64,000 nt of DNA from JACNIV01 sp965370415 (GCA_965370415.1 CBDUTJ010000012.1:17366-81365); one strand, 5' to 3'. Positions 9,782 to 19,902 are shown, counted from the first letter of the stretch. Numbers and translations: made by a program. Notes: generated by a model from the letters alone, not told the origin.

Positions 9782-10597
9782 CTACTGTTTTTCGAACAGT
9801 CTGAAATCATCAAGTTTTTGATAATACCTTTCTACCAATATGTAAGATAAAGGAACGGAATAAAGAAGACCCAAACCTGCTAAAGCAGCACCCAGCACAT
9901 TTATGCCGGCAATTCGCAAAACCAGGAAGAATTGCTGCCAGCGGGTTTCCATGCTGGCTTTGTAACAAAGTACAACTGCCTGAAAAGCATTCACATTTTT
10001 CCTAGCTATCAAAATGGGAGATGGTAACATTATGGTAATCCAATACAACACCAGGACAAACCTGACTGGATGCAGGATCGGATCGATGGAAATTCCCAGT
10101 AAAAACCCTGCACAAAGCACTTTGAGAATAAAAAAGAAAAGAATATAATCCAATGTGAGCAGAAAATATTTCGGATAATTTTTCAAACCTTTAAAATAAG
10201 CTTTCACAGAAAACGGATTTTCCATGAATTTCTCTTTCATGCCAAATGGTATAAGTGCAAACGGAATTATTACCAGGAAAATTAAATTGGAAAGCAGATA
10301 ATGATCGATATTGACAGCTTCTGCCAGAATTTTACCAAAGATGGCTTCCAGCGCAATGAGCAGATACGATGTAAGAATAATAAAAATGGCAAAAGGATAG
10401 AATTTTGATTTTACCTTCTTGAACTGGTCCCAGACCTCTTTATAGTTCTGTCTGGCAGAAAGATGACCGGATAATGCCCCGGTCGGTTCGCCACATTTAT
10501 CACAGAATATCTGGTGTTCATCTAATTTATTATTACATATTCTTTCTACTGTCCTGCCGTTTTGTGTTTTTTCCTTAATTTTCCCTCTGCACTTCAT
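9782..10597 (-). CDS. Zinc-ribbon membrane protein of unknown function
   Basis: A 271-residue protein. The N-terminus has a zinc-ribbon-like set of cysteines (C3, C21, C32 and C35, the last two as CDKCG). From residue 65 on it has about five or six hydrophobic segments typical of an integral inner-membrane protein, with a cytoplasmic ribbon at the front. Similar zinc-ribbon plus multi-pass proteins are common and uncharacterised. It is divergent from queD and shares a 134-base promoter region with it. Confidence 0.75.
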   Translation of the reverse strand: MKCRGKIKEKTQNGRTVERICNNKLDEHQIFCDKCGEPTGALSGHLSARQNYKEVWDQFKKVKSKFYPFAIFIILTSYLLIALEAIFGKILAEAVNIDHYLLSNLIFLVIIPFALIPFGMKEKFMENPFSVKAYFKGLKNYPKYFLLTLDYILFFFILKVLCAGFLLGISIDPILHPVRFVLVLYWITIMLPSPILIARKNVNAFQAVVLCYKASMETRWQQFFLVLRIAGINVLGAALAGLGLLYSVPLSYILVERYYQKLDDFRLFEKQ

Positions 10598-10731
10598 ATT
10601 ATCCTTCTATTATAATAATTTTGCAGGATTAAAATCAGATTTCTCTTCTTTTTGTCAATCGTAAAGTTCTTTACAATTTTATTGGTGATTTTTATTTGAA
10701 TTTGCTGTATTTGAATTTTCTGGAGGACAAA

Positions 10732-11100
10732 ATGTATAGATTGAACGTAACGTCCCAGTTCTCTTCTGCCCATAAACTGGTGGATTATGAAGGATTGTGT
10801 AAAAACCTGCACGGACATAACTGGAAAGTTCGTGTTTGTATAGAATGCGAAAAGACAGACAAGATAGGAATGACGATCGATTTTGGAATTGTAAAGAAAC
10901 ATCTGAATGAACTTATCGAGATATTGGATCATAGCTATTTGAACGAGCTTCCATATTTTAAAGAGCAGAATCCAACATCTGAAAATATTGCACATTTATT
11001 CTATAAAGAAATGAATAAAAAGATCAAGGTTGATGGCTGCCGTGTAATCGAAGTTGAAGTGTGGGAATCGGACAGATCTTCCATGGTATATTTTGAATAG
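10732..11100 (+). CDS. queD: 6-carboxytetrahydropterin synthase QueD
   Basis: A QueD/PTPS family enzyme of 122 residues, making 6-carboxy-tetrahydropterin in the queuosine precursor pathway. The ATG at 10732 is chosen because TGGAGG at 10721-10726 precedes it; the frame itself opens earlier. Zinc ligands are visible in SSAHKL and HGHNW. The CxxxHGH spacing (C near residue 23 in LCKNLHGH) is the QueD signature, rather than that of eukaryotic PTPS. Catalytic D and H follow in ILDHSYLN. It lies 12 bases ahead of engB in a plus-strand run. No other queuosine gene is in the window. Confidence 0.9.
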   Translation: MYRLNVTSQFSSAHKLVDYEGLCKNLHGHNWKVRVCIECEKTDKIGMTIDFGIVKKHLNELIEILDHSYLNELPYFKEQNPTSENIAHLFYKEMNKKIKVDGCRVIEVEVWESDRSSMVYFE

Positions 11101-11112
11101 AAATTAATTAGT

Positions 11113-11721
11113 ATGATGAGAATTGTTGAATCAAAATTCATAAAGAGCGTAGTAAAGCCAACTGATTATCCTTCTTCTCCTTATGCCGATATTGCTTTTG
11201 TGGGAAAATCGAATGTAGGAAAATCATCGTTGATAAACACCATTTTAAATAGGAAAGCAATTGCCAAGGTCAGCGGAACACCAGGCAAAACACGGCTTAT
11301 CAATTTTTTTGAAATTCGCTTCAAAACAGAAGAAAAGGAAGACGGTTTTGTAAATTTTGTAGACTTGCCAGGCTACGGCTATGCTAAAGTTAGTAAAACT
11401 GAAAGAGCAGTCTGGAAGAAAATGATACGGAATTATTTCGAACAACGTCTGAGTTTGAAAGGCGTAATTGCTTTGGTAGATATTCGTCACAGGGCTAATC
11501 CCAAAGATATTGTGATGTTGAAAATGCTGCGAGATGAAGATATCCCGTTTGCTGTGGTTGCTACAAAATCCGATAAAGTTGCAAAATCAAAACTTCCTGT
11601 CTACTTAGAAAAACTTTCTGCAGGACTGGAAGTAAATAATAAAAGTATATACTCATTTTCATCCCTCAAGAAAACAGGTATAGAAGACATATTGAACTGG
11701 ATAAATAATCAGATATTGTGA
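11113..11721 (+). CDS. engB: Ribosome-assembly GTPase EngB (YsxC/YihA)
   Basis: A 202-residue GTPase needed for late assembly of the large ribosomal subunit. G motifs are all present: G1 GKSNVGKSS (31-39), G2 with GTPGKTR, G3 DLPGYGYAK, G4 TKSDK and G5 SFSS. Length and the GYGYAK signature match EngB. The frame begins with two adjacent ATG codons and only a weak ribosome site. Confidence 0.95.
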   Translation: MMRIVESKFIKSVVKPTDYPSSPYADIAFVGKSNVGKSSLINTILNRKAIAKVSGTPGKTRLINFFEIRFKTEEKEDGFVNFVDLPGYGYAKVSKTERAVWKKMIRNYFEQRLSLKGVIALVDIRHRANPKDIVMLKMLRDEDIPFAVVATKSDKVAKSKLPVYLEKLSAGLEVNNKSIYSFSSLKKTGIEDILNWINNQIL

Positions 11722-11794
11722 TTTTTGTTTGACATTCTTTTATATATATTTTTTTTCAAAGAAGATTTTTAAAGAAATTATAGGGAATAAATAA

Positions 11795-13654
11795 ATGTTA
11801 GATAAAATAAAGTCGCCAAAAGATGTCAGAAAGCTTTCCATAGCTGAGCTCAAACAATTGGCTGAAGCTGTTCGTAAAAGAATTATAGAAGTTACAGCTA
11901 AAAATGGCGGACATGTTGCCCCCAGTTTGGGTGCTACCGATCTCGCGATAGCTCTCCTTAAAATATTCGATCCACTGCAAGACCGTATTGTGTGGGATGT
12001 GGGACATCAATCTTATGCTTACAAAATACTAACCGAGAGGAACGACCGATTCGATACACTTCGCCAGCTCAACGGCATCAGCGGATTCAATAATATCTTT
12101 GAAAGCGAATATGATGCTTTTGGGGTGGGACATGCCAGTACATCCATTTCTGCGGCATTGGGCATAACGGTGGCCAAAGAATTGAAACAAGCAAAGGGAA
12201 GAACAATTGCCATAATTGGAGATGGAGCTCTCACTGGAGGAATGTCCTTCGAGGCATTGAATCATGCCGGGCACCTGCAGAAAGATATGATCATTATCCT
12301 GAACGATAACAATATGTCTATCTCAAAAAATGTAGGAGCTCTGCAGGCTTATCTTACCAATATCCTTGTTAGCAGATCATACAACGTACTGAAAAATGCC
12401 ATCTGGGATTTTGTGCAGCACATGCCCAACCGCATTCGCAGACGAATGATATTAAGCGCCAGGAAGATCGAAGAGAACATTATCAATTCGCTTGCTCCCA
12501 ATATAATTTTTGAAGACCTCGGCTTTAGATATGTTGGTCCCATCGATGGTCATAATATTGCACGTATGGTTCGTCTCTTTAACAAAGTTATTAAAAATAT
12601 GATCGGACCGGTTTTTGTTCATGTTGTTACAAAAAAAGGTAAAGGATATGAATATGCAGAGGATGATGCTCCGCGTTTCCACGGTTTAGGACCTTACGAG
12701 ATCGAATCGGGAAAATGTGTTGCAGAAAAGACAGCTTCTTATTCCAAAATTTTTGGTGACACACTCTGTGAAATTGCAGCTAAGAATAAAGACGTTATTG
12801 CCATAACTGCTGCTATGACCGACGGAACCGGATTAAACGATTTTGCTGAAAAATTCCCGGAAAGGTTTTTTGATGTTGGAATTGCAGAGCAACATGCTGT
12901 TACTTTTGCTGGAGGTCTGGCAGTTCAGGGCTTTAAACCCTTTGTAGCAATCTATTCCACTTTTCTGCAACGAGCATTAGACCAGGTGATCCATGATATT
13001 GCTTTGCAAAAACTGCCGGTTGTATTCTGCCTAGATAGGGCAGGTCTGGTAGGTGAAGATGGTGCTACCCATCATGGTGCTTTTGATCTTTCCTACTTGA
13101 ATCTAATACCCGATCTGATCATTATGGCTCCTGCCGATGCAGACGAATTCAAGACAATGATGCAATTTGCTGCAACTTATAAAGACGGACCTATTGCTAT
13201 CCGTTATCCGCGTGGTTCTGCAAAACTTTGTGAAAATGAAAGTGCACCTCTTAAAATAGGTAAATATAATATCAAAGAAAAAGGGAAAGACATAGCCATC
13301 ATGGGAATAGGAAAAGCCTTTGAAGATGCAGAAAAGATTTTCGAGAAGATCAAGCAGGATTTTCCAAAACTAACACCCTATCTTATCAATCCCCGCTTTA
13401 TGAAACCTGTTGATAACCTGCTTTTGAAGGAACTCGAGAAAAAAGTAAAAACCATTTTCACAATAGAAGAAAACAGCCTTATCGGTGGTTTTGGTGATGT
13501 TATGAAAAGACGTTTTGTTAATACACAAGTTGCGGTTCATTCCTTTGGCATTCCGGATATGTTTGTTCCACATGGCAGAACAGACGAATTGAAAGATCTC
13601 ATCGAGGTAAGCACCGACCATATCTATAAAAAAATAAAAGATCTCCTGAAATAG
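11795..13654 (+). CDS. dxs: 1-deoxy-D-xylulose-5-phosphate synthase
   Basis: A 619-residue thiamine-diphosphate enzyme that joins pyruvate and glyceraldehyde-3-phosphate in the first step of the MEP isoprenoid route. The ThDP motif GDGALTGG...N is at about 143-173, with GHQSYAYKILT near 70 and DRAGLVGEDGATHHG at about 415. The C-terminal transketolase domain is complete. Length is normal. It starts 73 bases after engB and is followed at 3 bases by mnmE, so the two are probably cotranscribed. It indicates isoprenoid synthesis by MEP rather than mevalonate. Confidence 0.97.
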   Translation: MLDKIKSPKDVRKLSIAELKQLAEAVRKRIIEVTAKNGGHVAPSLGATDLAIALLKIFDPLQDRIVWDVGHQSYAYKILTERNDRFDTLRQLNGISGFNNIFESEYDAFGVGHASTSISAALGITVAKELKQAKGRTIAIIGDGALTGGMSFEALNHAGHLQKDMIIILNDNNMSISKNVGALQAYLTNILVSRSYNVLKNAIWDFVQHMPNRIRRRMILSARKIEENIINSLAPNIIFEDLGFRYVGPIDGHNIARMVRLFNKVIKNMIGPVFVHVVTKKGKGYEYAEDDAPRFHGLGPYEIESGKCVAEKTASYSKIFGDTLCEIAAKNKDVIAITAAMTDGTGLNDFAEKFPERFFDVGIAEQHAVTFAGGLAVQGFKPFVAIYSTFLQRALDQVIHDIALQKLPVVFCLDRAGLVGEDGATHHGAFDLSYLNLIPDLIIMAPADADEFKTMMQFAATYKDGPIAIRYPRGSAKLCENESAPLKIGKYNIKEKGKDIAIMGIGKAFEDAEKIFEKIKQDFPKLTPYLINPRFMKPVDNLLLKELEKKVKTIFTIEENSLIGGFGDVMKRRFVNTQVAVHSFGIPDMFVPHGRTDELKDLIEVSTDHIYKKIKDLLK

Positions 13655-13657
13655 ATC

Positions 13658-15013
13658 ATGGAATATAAAGACGATACCATCTCGGCTATTTCCACACCTG
13701 CGGGAGTTGGCGGGATTTCAGTTCTTCGTGTGAGTGGTACTAAAGCAATTGAAGTTGTTGATAGTATTTTCCACAGCAAAAGATCACTTCAAAATATTCT
13801 TTCCCACAAAGCTGCTTTTGGTAGAATTACTGATGATGAACAGCTTATAGACGAAGTTGTAGTAACCGTTTTCAAAGAACCTCACAGTTATACAGGTGAA
13901 GATGTAGTAGAGATTTCCTGCCATGGCAGTACATTTATAACGAATCGTATTTTAGAAATTCTTCTGCGGGAGACCCGTCTTGCCGATCCCGGTGAATTTA
14001 CGCAGAGAGCTTTTCTTAACGACCGCATCGGACTTACCCAGGCTGAAGCTGTGGGTGATCTTATAAATGCCAAAACAAAAATATCTCACCTGGCGGCACT
14101 TCAACAATATGAGGGTAGTTTGCGTCACAGGATTGAAAAACTGCTTGATAAAATAACCGAATTCCGTACACTTCTGGAACTGGAAATAGATTTCCCGGAG
14201 CAGGGATTAGAAGAACTGGATAAAAAGAATATAACAGAAAAGCTGAATACTCTTTTAAAGGAACTGGAACAATTAGCAAAGACAGGAAATGAAGGAATGA
14301 TCTTGAAAGACGGACTGAAAGTTAGCCTGGTAGGAGCTCCCAATGTGGGAAAATCCAGCATTTTCAATGCCTTCCTGAAAACGGAAAGAGCCATCGTTAC
14401 CCCCCATCCCGGTACTACGCGTGACTACCTGGAAGAAGCTATCTCATTGAACGGTTATCTGATCAGGTTCTTCGATACAGCCGGTATCAGAGATACTTCC
14501 GATGATATTGAAAAGATCGGAATTCAGCGGTCTTACGAAATAATTAAAGAATCTCATAAAGTACTATTCATTATCGATGGAAAAGAAAATCTGAAAGAAT
14601 ATAAAAAACTTGAGAAATTAGTTGAACCGGAAAGAATAATAAAAGTTCTAAATAAAGTTGATATTCTGAATAAGAAAGAAATTAAATCCTTTGAAGAAAA
14701 TGATTATATTTCCTGCTCAACGATCCAGAAAAACGGATTACAAAAATTGAAGAAAGTACTTTTATGCGATATCGAAATCTCTGAAGATGAGCTACAATTC
14801 GGCATCCTGACCAACACTCGCCAGATAGCTGCTGTGAAACGGGTTGCTGAATCAATTAAGAAAGCGTTAAGTTCACTTCACAACAAAATGGGATTGGAAT
14901 TCACAGCTTTCGACCTGAAAGAAGCCAGCACTGCATTGGAAGAAATAACAGGTAAAATAACAACCGACGATATTCTGAACCGGATATTTGAGAATTTCTG
15001 TGTTGGAAAGTAA
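13658..15013 (+). CDS. mnmE: tRNA modification GTPase MnmE
   Basis: A 451-residue enzyme that, with MnmG, installs the aminomethyl or carboxymethylaminomethyl group on wobble U34 of tRNA. The tetrahydrofolate-binding N-terminal domain begins DTISAISTPAGVGGISVLRVSG. The inserted G domain has GAPNVGKSS near 224 and DTAGIR. The protein ends FCVGK, the C-(I/L/V)-G-K motif whose cysteine (C448) is needed for catalysis. It starts 3 bases after dxs. Another gene related to the same tRNA modification (an MnmC-like methyltransferase) is at 28433. Confidence 0.97.
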   Translation: MEYKDDTISAISTPAGVGGISVLRVSGTKAIEVVDSIFHSKRSLQNILSHKAAFGRITDDEQLIDEVVVTVFKEPHSYTGEDVVEISCHGSTFITNRILEILLRETRLADPGEFTQRAFLNDRIGLTQAEAVGDLINAKTKISHLAALQQYEGSLRHRIEKLLDKITEFRTLLELEIDFPEQGLEELDKKNITEKLNTLLKELEQLAKTGNEGMILKDGLKVSLVGAPNVGKSSIFNAFLKTERAIVTPHPGTTRDYLEEAISLNGYLIRFFDTAGIRDTSDDIEKIGIQRSYEIIKESHKVLFIIDGKENLKEYKKLEKLVEPERIIKVLNKVDILNKKEIKSFEENDYISCSTIQKNGLQKLKKVLLCDIEISEDELQFGILTNTRQIAAVKRVAESIKKALSSLHNKMGLEFTAFDLKEASTALEEITGKITTDDILNRIFENFCVGK

Positions 15014-15036
15014 ATTCAAAAATAAATTATTCAAAA

Positions 15037-15081
15037 AGTTTAACTATTTTGATAGTAGGGTGTAAAAATAGTTTGACTATT
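15037..15081 (+). promoter_or_regulatory. Direct repeat before the DUF4143 ATPase gene
   Basis: The 12-base word AGTTTRACTATT occurs at 15037-15048 and 15070-15081, exactly 33 bases apart (three helical turns). The first copy is also part of an inverted repeat (ACTAT-TTTG-ATAGT). The pair lies just upstream of the ATG at 15117, so an autoregulatory operator is plausible but not shown. Confidence 0.45.
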
Positions 15082-15116
15082 ATTACAGTATATATTCTTT
15101 TGTTTTTGGAGATTAT

Positions 15117-16361
15117 ATGAAATATTATTATAGAACAATAGAAAAAAAACTGAAAGATGCTCTTACTCGCAAAGAAGCAATCTTTATTTTAGGTGCACGT
15201 CAAGTTGGTAAAACTACACTTATGAAGCATCTTATGGAAGGATTTGCAGATAACACTACTCTTTATTTTGATCTTGAAGATCCATCCAATCTTTCCATTA
15301 TCAATAAAGGAATTAATGAATTTCTTGCATTTCTATCTTCGCAAGAATTAGCTAAAAACAAAACTAACTTTATTTTTATCGATGAAATTCAATATGCCAA
15401 TGATTTTTCCAGCTTGATCAAATATATTGTAGATCACTATTCAGACAGATATAAATTAGTGCTCAGCGGTTCATCTTCATTGCAGATCAGAAAAAAGTTC
15501 AAAGAATCTTTAGTTGGAAGAAAGTTAGTATTTGAATTATATCCGCTTTCTTTTTCAGAATTTTGTGCTTTTAAGGATGAACCGGCAATTAGTAAAAAAC
15601 TCTTAGAAATAGATCCTTACAAATTAGAAGAAGATCCTCTAAGATTTGAAAGTGAAAAAATGCGAAATCTTTTAAAGGAATTCTTACTTTATGGAGGCTT
15701 TCCCAAGGTTGTTTTGGAAAGAAAAAAAGAAGATAAGATAAGGGATTTGGAAGACATAGTAAATTCTTATATAATGAAGGATATACGCCATATTTTCAAT
15801 CTGGAAAAGATCGAACAATTCAATCATTTGATTAAACTATTAGCTGTTTTTATGGGCAAAGAATTGAATATTTCTAAATTATCGAATGAAACAAAATTGC
15901 ACAAACAAACTTTGGAACACTACCTGAATGCACTGGAATCTGGTTACATTACCAAGATCATTAAGCCTTATTATAAAAATCTGGCAACAGAATTAAGAAA
16001 AACTCCCAAATGTTATTTCATAGATAACGGTATTAGAAATTTCCTGGTTTCCAATTTCAGTGAAATAGAATTTAGACCCGACAGAGGAGAATTATTAGAG
16101 AATTTTGCTTTTTCTCAACTACTCAAAAAAGCTGATCCACTAACAAAAATAAATTATTGGCGAACAAAATCCAGGCAAGAAATTGATTTCATTTTACAGA
16201 AAGAAAATAAGTTGTTTGCTTTGGAAGTGAAATGGAATACTGGTTCGATGCAAAATTTAAAAAAGTTTAAACAGATCTATCCTGAAACGGATATTTATCT
16301 TGTGAGTATGCTGCAGGAGTTTGAAAAAGAGGATAGAGTTTTGGCAGGGTATTTGGTGTGA
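15117..16361 (+). CDS. AAA-family ATPase with C-terminal DUF4143 domain
   Basis: A 414-residue protein of the widespread AAA_14/DUF4143 family, whose role is unknown. The P-loop GARQVGKTT (26-34), Walker B FIFIDEIQ near 92 and sensor LVLSGSSS mark the ATPase. The C-terminal part has EIDFIL and FALEVKW, a D...ExK arrangement like PD-(D/E)XK nucleases. A good ribosome site (TTTGGAG) precedes the ATG. The NACHT gene follows after 7 bases, so they are probably cotranscribed. These genes are often found singly and scattered, so a joint function with the NACHT protein is only an inference. Confidence 0.85.
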   Translation: MKYYYRTIEKKLKDALTRKEAIFILGARQVGKTTLMKHLMEGFADNTTLYFDLEDPSNLSIINKGINEFLAFLSSQELAKNKTNFIFIDEIQYANDFSSLIKYIVDHYSDRYKLVLSGSSSLQIRKKFKESLVGRKLVFELYPLSFSEFCAFKDEPAISKKLLEIDPYKLEEDPLRFESEKMRNLLKEFLLYGGFPKVVLERKKEDKIRDLEDIVNSYIMKDIRHIFNLEKIEQFNHLIKLLAVFMGKELNISKLSNETKLHKQTLEHYLNALESGYITKIIKPYYKNLATELRKTPKCYFIDNGIRNFLVSNFSEIEFRPDRGELLENFAFSQLLKKADPLTKINYWRTKSRQEIDFILQKENKLFALEVKWNTGSMQNLKKFKQIYPETDIYLVSMLQEFEKEDRVLAGYLV

Positions 16362-16368
16362 ATGAAAT

Positions 16369-19300
16369 ATGATTGAAATAAACTGGAACATTTTTAAAGC
16401 AAAATTTAACGGTAAAGAACAAGGTTCTTTTGAATGGCTTTGTTATCTTTTATTTTGTATAGAATTTCAGAAACCATGCGGGATTTCACGTTACAGAAAC
16501 CAAGCCGGCATTGAAACAAATCCAATTGAAATAAACGGCAAAAATATTGGATGGCAAGCAAAATTCTTTTATACAAGATTGTCGGAACATAAAAATGATT
16601 TTATAAACTCAATAAACACAACAAAAACTAAATACCCAGAGGTTAATAAAATAATTTTCTATACTAATCAAGATTTCGGACAAGGTAAAAAGAAAAAAGA
16701 CCCTAAATATAAAATTGAAATTGAAGAGCTTGCAAATTCTAAAAATGTAGAAATAGATTGGAGAACTGCAAGTTTTTTTGAATCCCCTTTTGTCTGTGAA
16801 GAAAATAGTAACATAATCAAACAATTCTTTAGTCTTAAAAAAAGTGTAATTGATTTTGATGAGAATAAATATTTAGATAAAATATTAAATATAAATACTT
16901 CAAACACTATCTCTCTGTTTATCAAACCCATTGATAAAATTAAAAATATCTCTATAAATAGCAAAGATGAAAATTTAAATGAAGATAAAAAAATAAATCT
17001 TATTAGAAGAACTGATAATTTATTAAATAACTTAGAATTGAAAACTATTAATTTTTTGATAGGAATCGGAGGTTCAGGAAAAACTACTTCATGTATAAGA
17101 ATAATAAAAAAAATAGCATATTTAAGAAAATATGATAAAGAATCCCCATTACCTGTTCATCTTGAATGCAGTGATTTTAAAGAAAATATATCCGATTTAA
17201 TTCAAGATGGATTGAATATTAAAAGCGGAACATGGAAAGCATTGCCAAATTCTTTTATTTTTATTATGGATGGATTAAATGAGATATCATACGATAAACA
17301 GAAATCTTTGATAAAGGAATCAGAAAAACTATTAGACGATTATCCGATTGGAATTCTAATTACAACAAGAGATGGCAAAATTCTGAATAATATTATAATT
17401 AATAATTTTAAAGCTGGATATGAGATTATTCCACTCTCAAACATTGGAATAAGAAAAATTTCAAAAGGACTTTTGCCTGAAAGAGATATTGAAAACTTTA
17501 TTTCTGAATATATTTCTAAATTTAATACCAATAGATTATTTAGAACGCCATTTCTGGTTTCTAAAGCTGTTGAGGTATTCAAGACCAGTCAATCTCTTCC
17601 TAATGAAATTTGGAAACTTTTAGAGATTTATTTCCAAAAAAGAATAGAACGAAATAATGAACTTGCTACCGAAAAATTTATCCCACTTTGTGATTATGAA
17701 ATTATTACTGAGTTATTAAGCGAGTTAGCTTTTAATTTGAAGATTAAAAAGAAAAGAAAACATTTTACAAAAAATGAACTCAATCAGGCAATAACTGAAG
17801 CAAAAGTAAATAGAAGTTTGTTTATTCTAAATGATTATAAGATTTATGATATTGTGACGTTATTATTGAATTACGAGATCATTACAACTGATAACAGCAA
17901 GTATGAATTTGAACATGACATTGTTGCTGATTACTTTGCAGCAAAGAAATTAGCTAAATGCTGGAGAAATTATACAAATTCGATTAATTATGAAAACTTT
18001 GAAGATATTTGGCTCTTCACTGCTGAAGATATAATTGAAAATGATTATAAAGAATTTATTGAAATTATAGCTACAAAGGATTTAATATTAGCAAGCGAAT
18101 GCGTTAGAAATATGAAAAAATCAGCAGATAAATACATCAATAAATTTATTATGGATAGTTATCATAAAAACACTCAATTTGCTGATTATCAATCTACAAT
18201 TGCAATGGTGTTTATTGGAAAAGATAAATATCAAAACTTTTTAAGAAATGAATTTAATAAAAAAAATATCAGTGAATCAAAAAAACATTTTGTGAAAATT
18301 GCATTACTAAAATTAGGTAATGAAGATATTATTAATGAAATATTAAATGAAGCAGAAAAAATGGATTTTTTACCGTTACAAACCTCTGGTGGTGCAAAAG
18401 AATTATGGAAAAATGTACCATATAATTTACAAATTATGTTAGCAAGAAAGAGAATAAAGAAAAGTTTAGATTTACTTAAGACTGATAATAATATTTCATT
18501 ACATCAACAAAATATTTCTTTTTCAATTCAGACAATTATTTATAATGGTGGAAGTATCAAAGATATTAAATTAATGAAAAGAGTACTCGAAGAAATTAAA
18601 GAATATATACTCCTTTATTACGCCTATTTTTGTATATTATTTCATGACTTTGAAAATTCAAAAGACTATCTGTTAAAAAAGAAAAAAATCTTTGGATTAA
18701 TTGGAGAAATAGAAATTACAAAATCCGCCTTAGATGAAGGCTGTGATTTAACAGAAAATGGTGATGATTTACAATTAATTAATATATTAGAAAAAAGTAT
18801 AATGAAAGAGAAGCAGCTACAAGAACAGGGGAAAAACATTAAAATAAAAACTAATAAAGAATTAACATCCCCAAAAAAATCTTTAGATGATTTGTTAAGT
18901 GATTTTGATATTCATAAAGTTAATAATCTAATTGGAAGTACATTTGACTTGATAAATAATATAGATTTTTGTGAAGAAGCAAAAAAAAATCTTATTAAGA
19001 TTTTAAGTGAAAATCAATTAGTACAATCAAAAAGTTATTTTTGGGAAATAGCTGCAAAGTATGATATAGAAGAAGTTAATAAACTCGCTTTTGTGATGCT
19101 CAAGACGAATGATTTATCACGAATTGCTAGATCTGCTGATTATGTTCTTTTGGCTAATTGGGGCAAAAATAAGTCAGAAGATTTCACAACGGAAATTATC
19201 AAAATTGTAAAATCAAATAAAGATAAATATTTGGAATTTGATTACTTTAGATTACTCAATTTCTTAGCAGTCAAACAAAAAAGTGAATCAATTTCTGAAT

Positions 19301-19902
19301 TCATAAACTCCAAGCTAAAACAATTTTTCAAAGAAAATTTGAGTAAAGAAGAACTAATTTCTGAATTGGATGTTGTTGTTAGATATTTGATAATTGCGTC
19401 AAAGATACCTGAATGTATTAAAAAAGAAATCATTTATTTTTCAATTAAATTTAAAGAATTGGAAATTTATTCTGAAATGTCTAATGTATATTCTTCTTTC
19501 TTAATGCATTTATCAAAACAAGAAATTAATCAAATCCTTTCAGAAGATATTTCTTGTAATCTGAAATTTCTTAAAGCTCTTTCAAGAATTCAAAGGACAC
19601 CAATAATTACAGATTATTTTGTGAAAATGATAAACAAAGCAGGTCGCATTGATCTATATAAAGAACTGATACAAATCTACTGGTGTGATGAAGTTGCTGA
19701 TAACATAGTAAGTTTATTATTAAACGAAGTAGAATTAAATTCTCATTTTTCAAGTTTTTATGAATCATTATTTAATTGTTTTTCAAAAGATCAAGCCAAA
19801 GCTTATATTGAACCAATGTTACAGAAAAAAATATCAGACGACAAATTAAGAATTCTTCAATTTTGGTATGATTGGACTATAAATAAAAAAGATTCAATAT
19901 AG
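16369..19902 (+). CDS. Nuclease-NACHT STAND ATPase, probable defence protein
   Basis: A 1177-residue protein in three parts. Residues 1-150 look like a restriction-endonuclease-like domain: GIET (E49) followed by GWQAKFF (Q63-A-K65) fits the E...QxK active site of Mrr-type nucleases. Residues about 225-500 form a NACHT-like STAND ATPase with Walker A GIGGSGKTT (232-240) and Walker B FIFIMDGLNEI (D301), the DGxxE form typical of NACHT. Residues 500-1177 are long, helical, lysine- and asparagine-rich and repeat-like, as expected for a sensor arm. This layout matches bacterial NACHT and Avs-type antiphage proteins, in which the C-terminus senses a phage protein and the N-terminus kills the cell. 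The gene is markedly more AT-rich than its neighbours, pointing to transfer. The trigger is unknown. Confidence 0.8.
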   Translation: MIEINWNIFKAKFNGKEQGSFEWLCYLLFCIEFQKPCGISRYRNQAGIETNPIEINGKNIGWQAKFFYTRLSEHKNDFINSINTTKTKYPEVNKIIFYTNQDFGQGKKKKDPKYKIEIEELANSKNVEIDWRTASFFESPFVCEENSNIIKQFFSLKKSVIDFDENKYLDKILNINTSNTISLFIKPIDKIKNISINSKDENLNEDKKINLIRRTDNLLNNLELKTINFLIGIGGSGKTTSCIRIIKKIAYLRKYDKESPLPVHLECSDFKENISDLIQDGLNIKSGTWKALPNSFIFIMDGLNEISYDKQKSLIKESEKLLDDYPIGILITTRDGKILNNIIINNFKAGYEIIPLSNIGIRKISKGLLPERDIENFISEYISKFNTNRLFRTPFLVSKAVEVFKTSQSLPNEIWKLLEIYFQKRIERNNELATEKFIPLCDYEIITELLSELAFNLKIKKKRKHFTKNELNQAITEAKVNRSLFILNDYKIYDIVTLLLNYEIITTDNSKYEFEHDIVADYFAAKKLAKCWRNYTNSINYENFEDIWLFTAEDIIENDYKEFIEIIATKDLILASECVRNMKKSADKYINKFIMDSYHKNTQFADYQSTIAMVFIGKDKYQNFLRNEFNKKNISESKKHFVKIALLKLGNEDIINEILNEAEKMDFLPLQTSGGAKELWKNVPYNLQIMLARKRIKKSLDLLKTDNNISLHQQNISFSIQTIIYNGGSIKDIKLMKRVLEEIKEYILLYYAYFCILFHDFENSKDYLLKKKKIFGLIGEIEITKSALDEGCDLTENGDDLQLINILEKSIMKEKQLQEQGKNIKIKTNKELTSPKKSLDDLLSDFDIHKVNNLIGSTFDLINNIDFCEEAKKNLIKILSENQLVQSKSYFWEIAAKYDIEEVNKLAFVMLKTNDLSRIARSADYVLLANWGKNKSEDFTTEIIKIVKSNKDKYLEFDYFRLLNFLAVKQKSESISEFINSKLKQFFKENLSKEELISELDVVVRYLIIASKIPECIKKEIIYFSIKFKELEIYSEMSNVYSSFLMHLSKQEINQILSEDISCNLKFLKALSRIQRTPIITDYFVKMINKAGRIDLYKELIQIYWCDEVADNIVSLLLNEVELNSHFSSFYESLFNCFSKDQAKAYIEPMLQKKISDDKLRILQFWYDWTINKKDSI

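Noticed and set aside
11729..11750. TTGACA with TATATT before dxs as a promoter
   Set aside because: The spacing is only about 10 bases, too short for a sigma-70 promoter.
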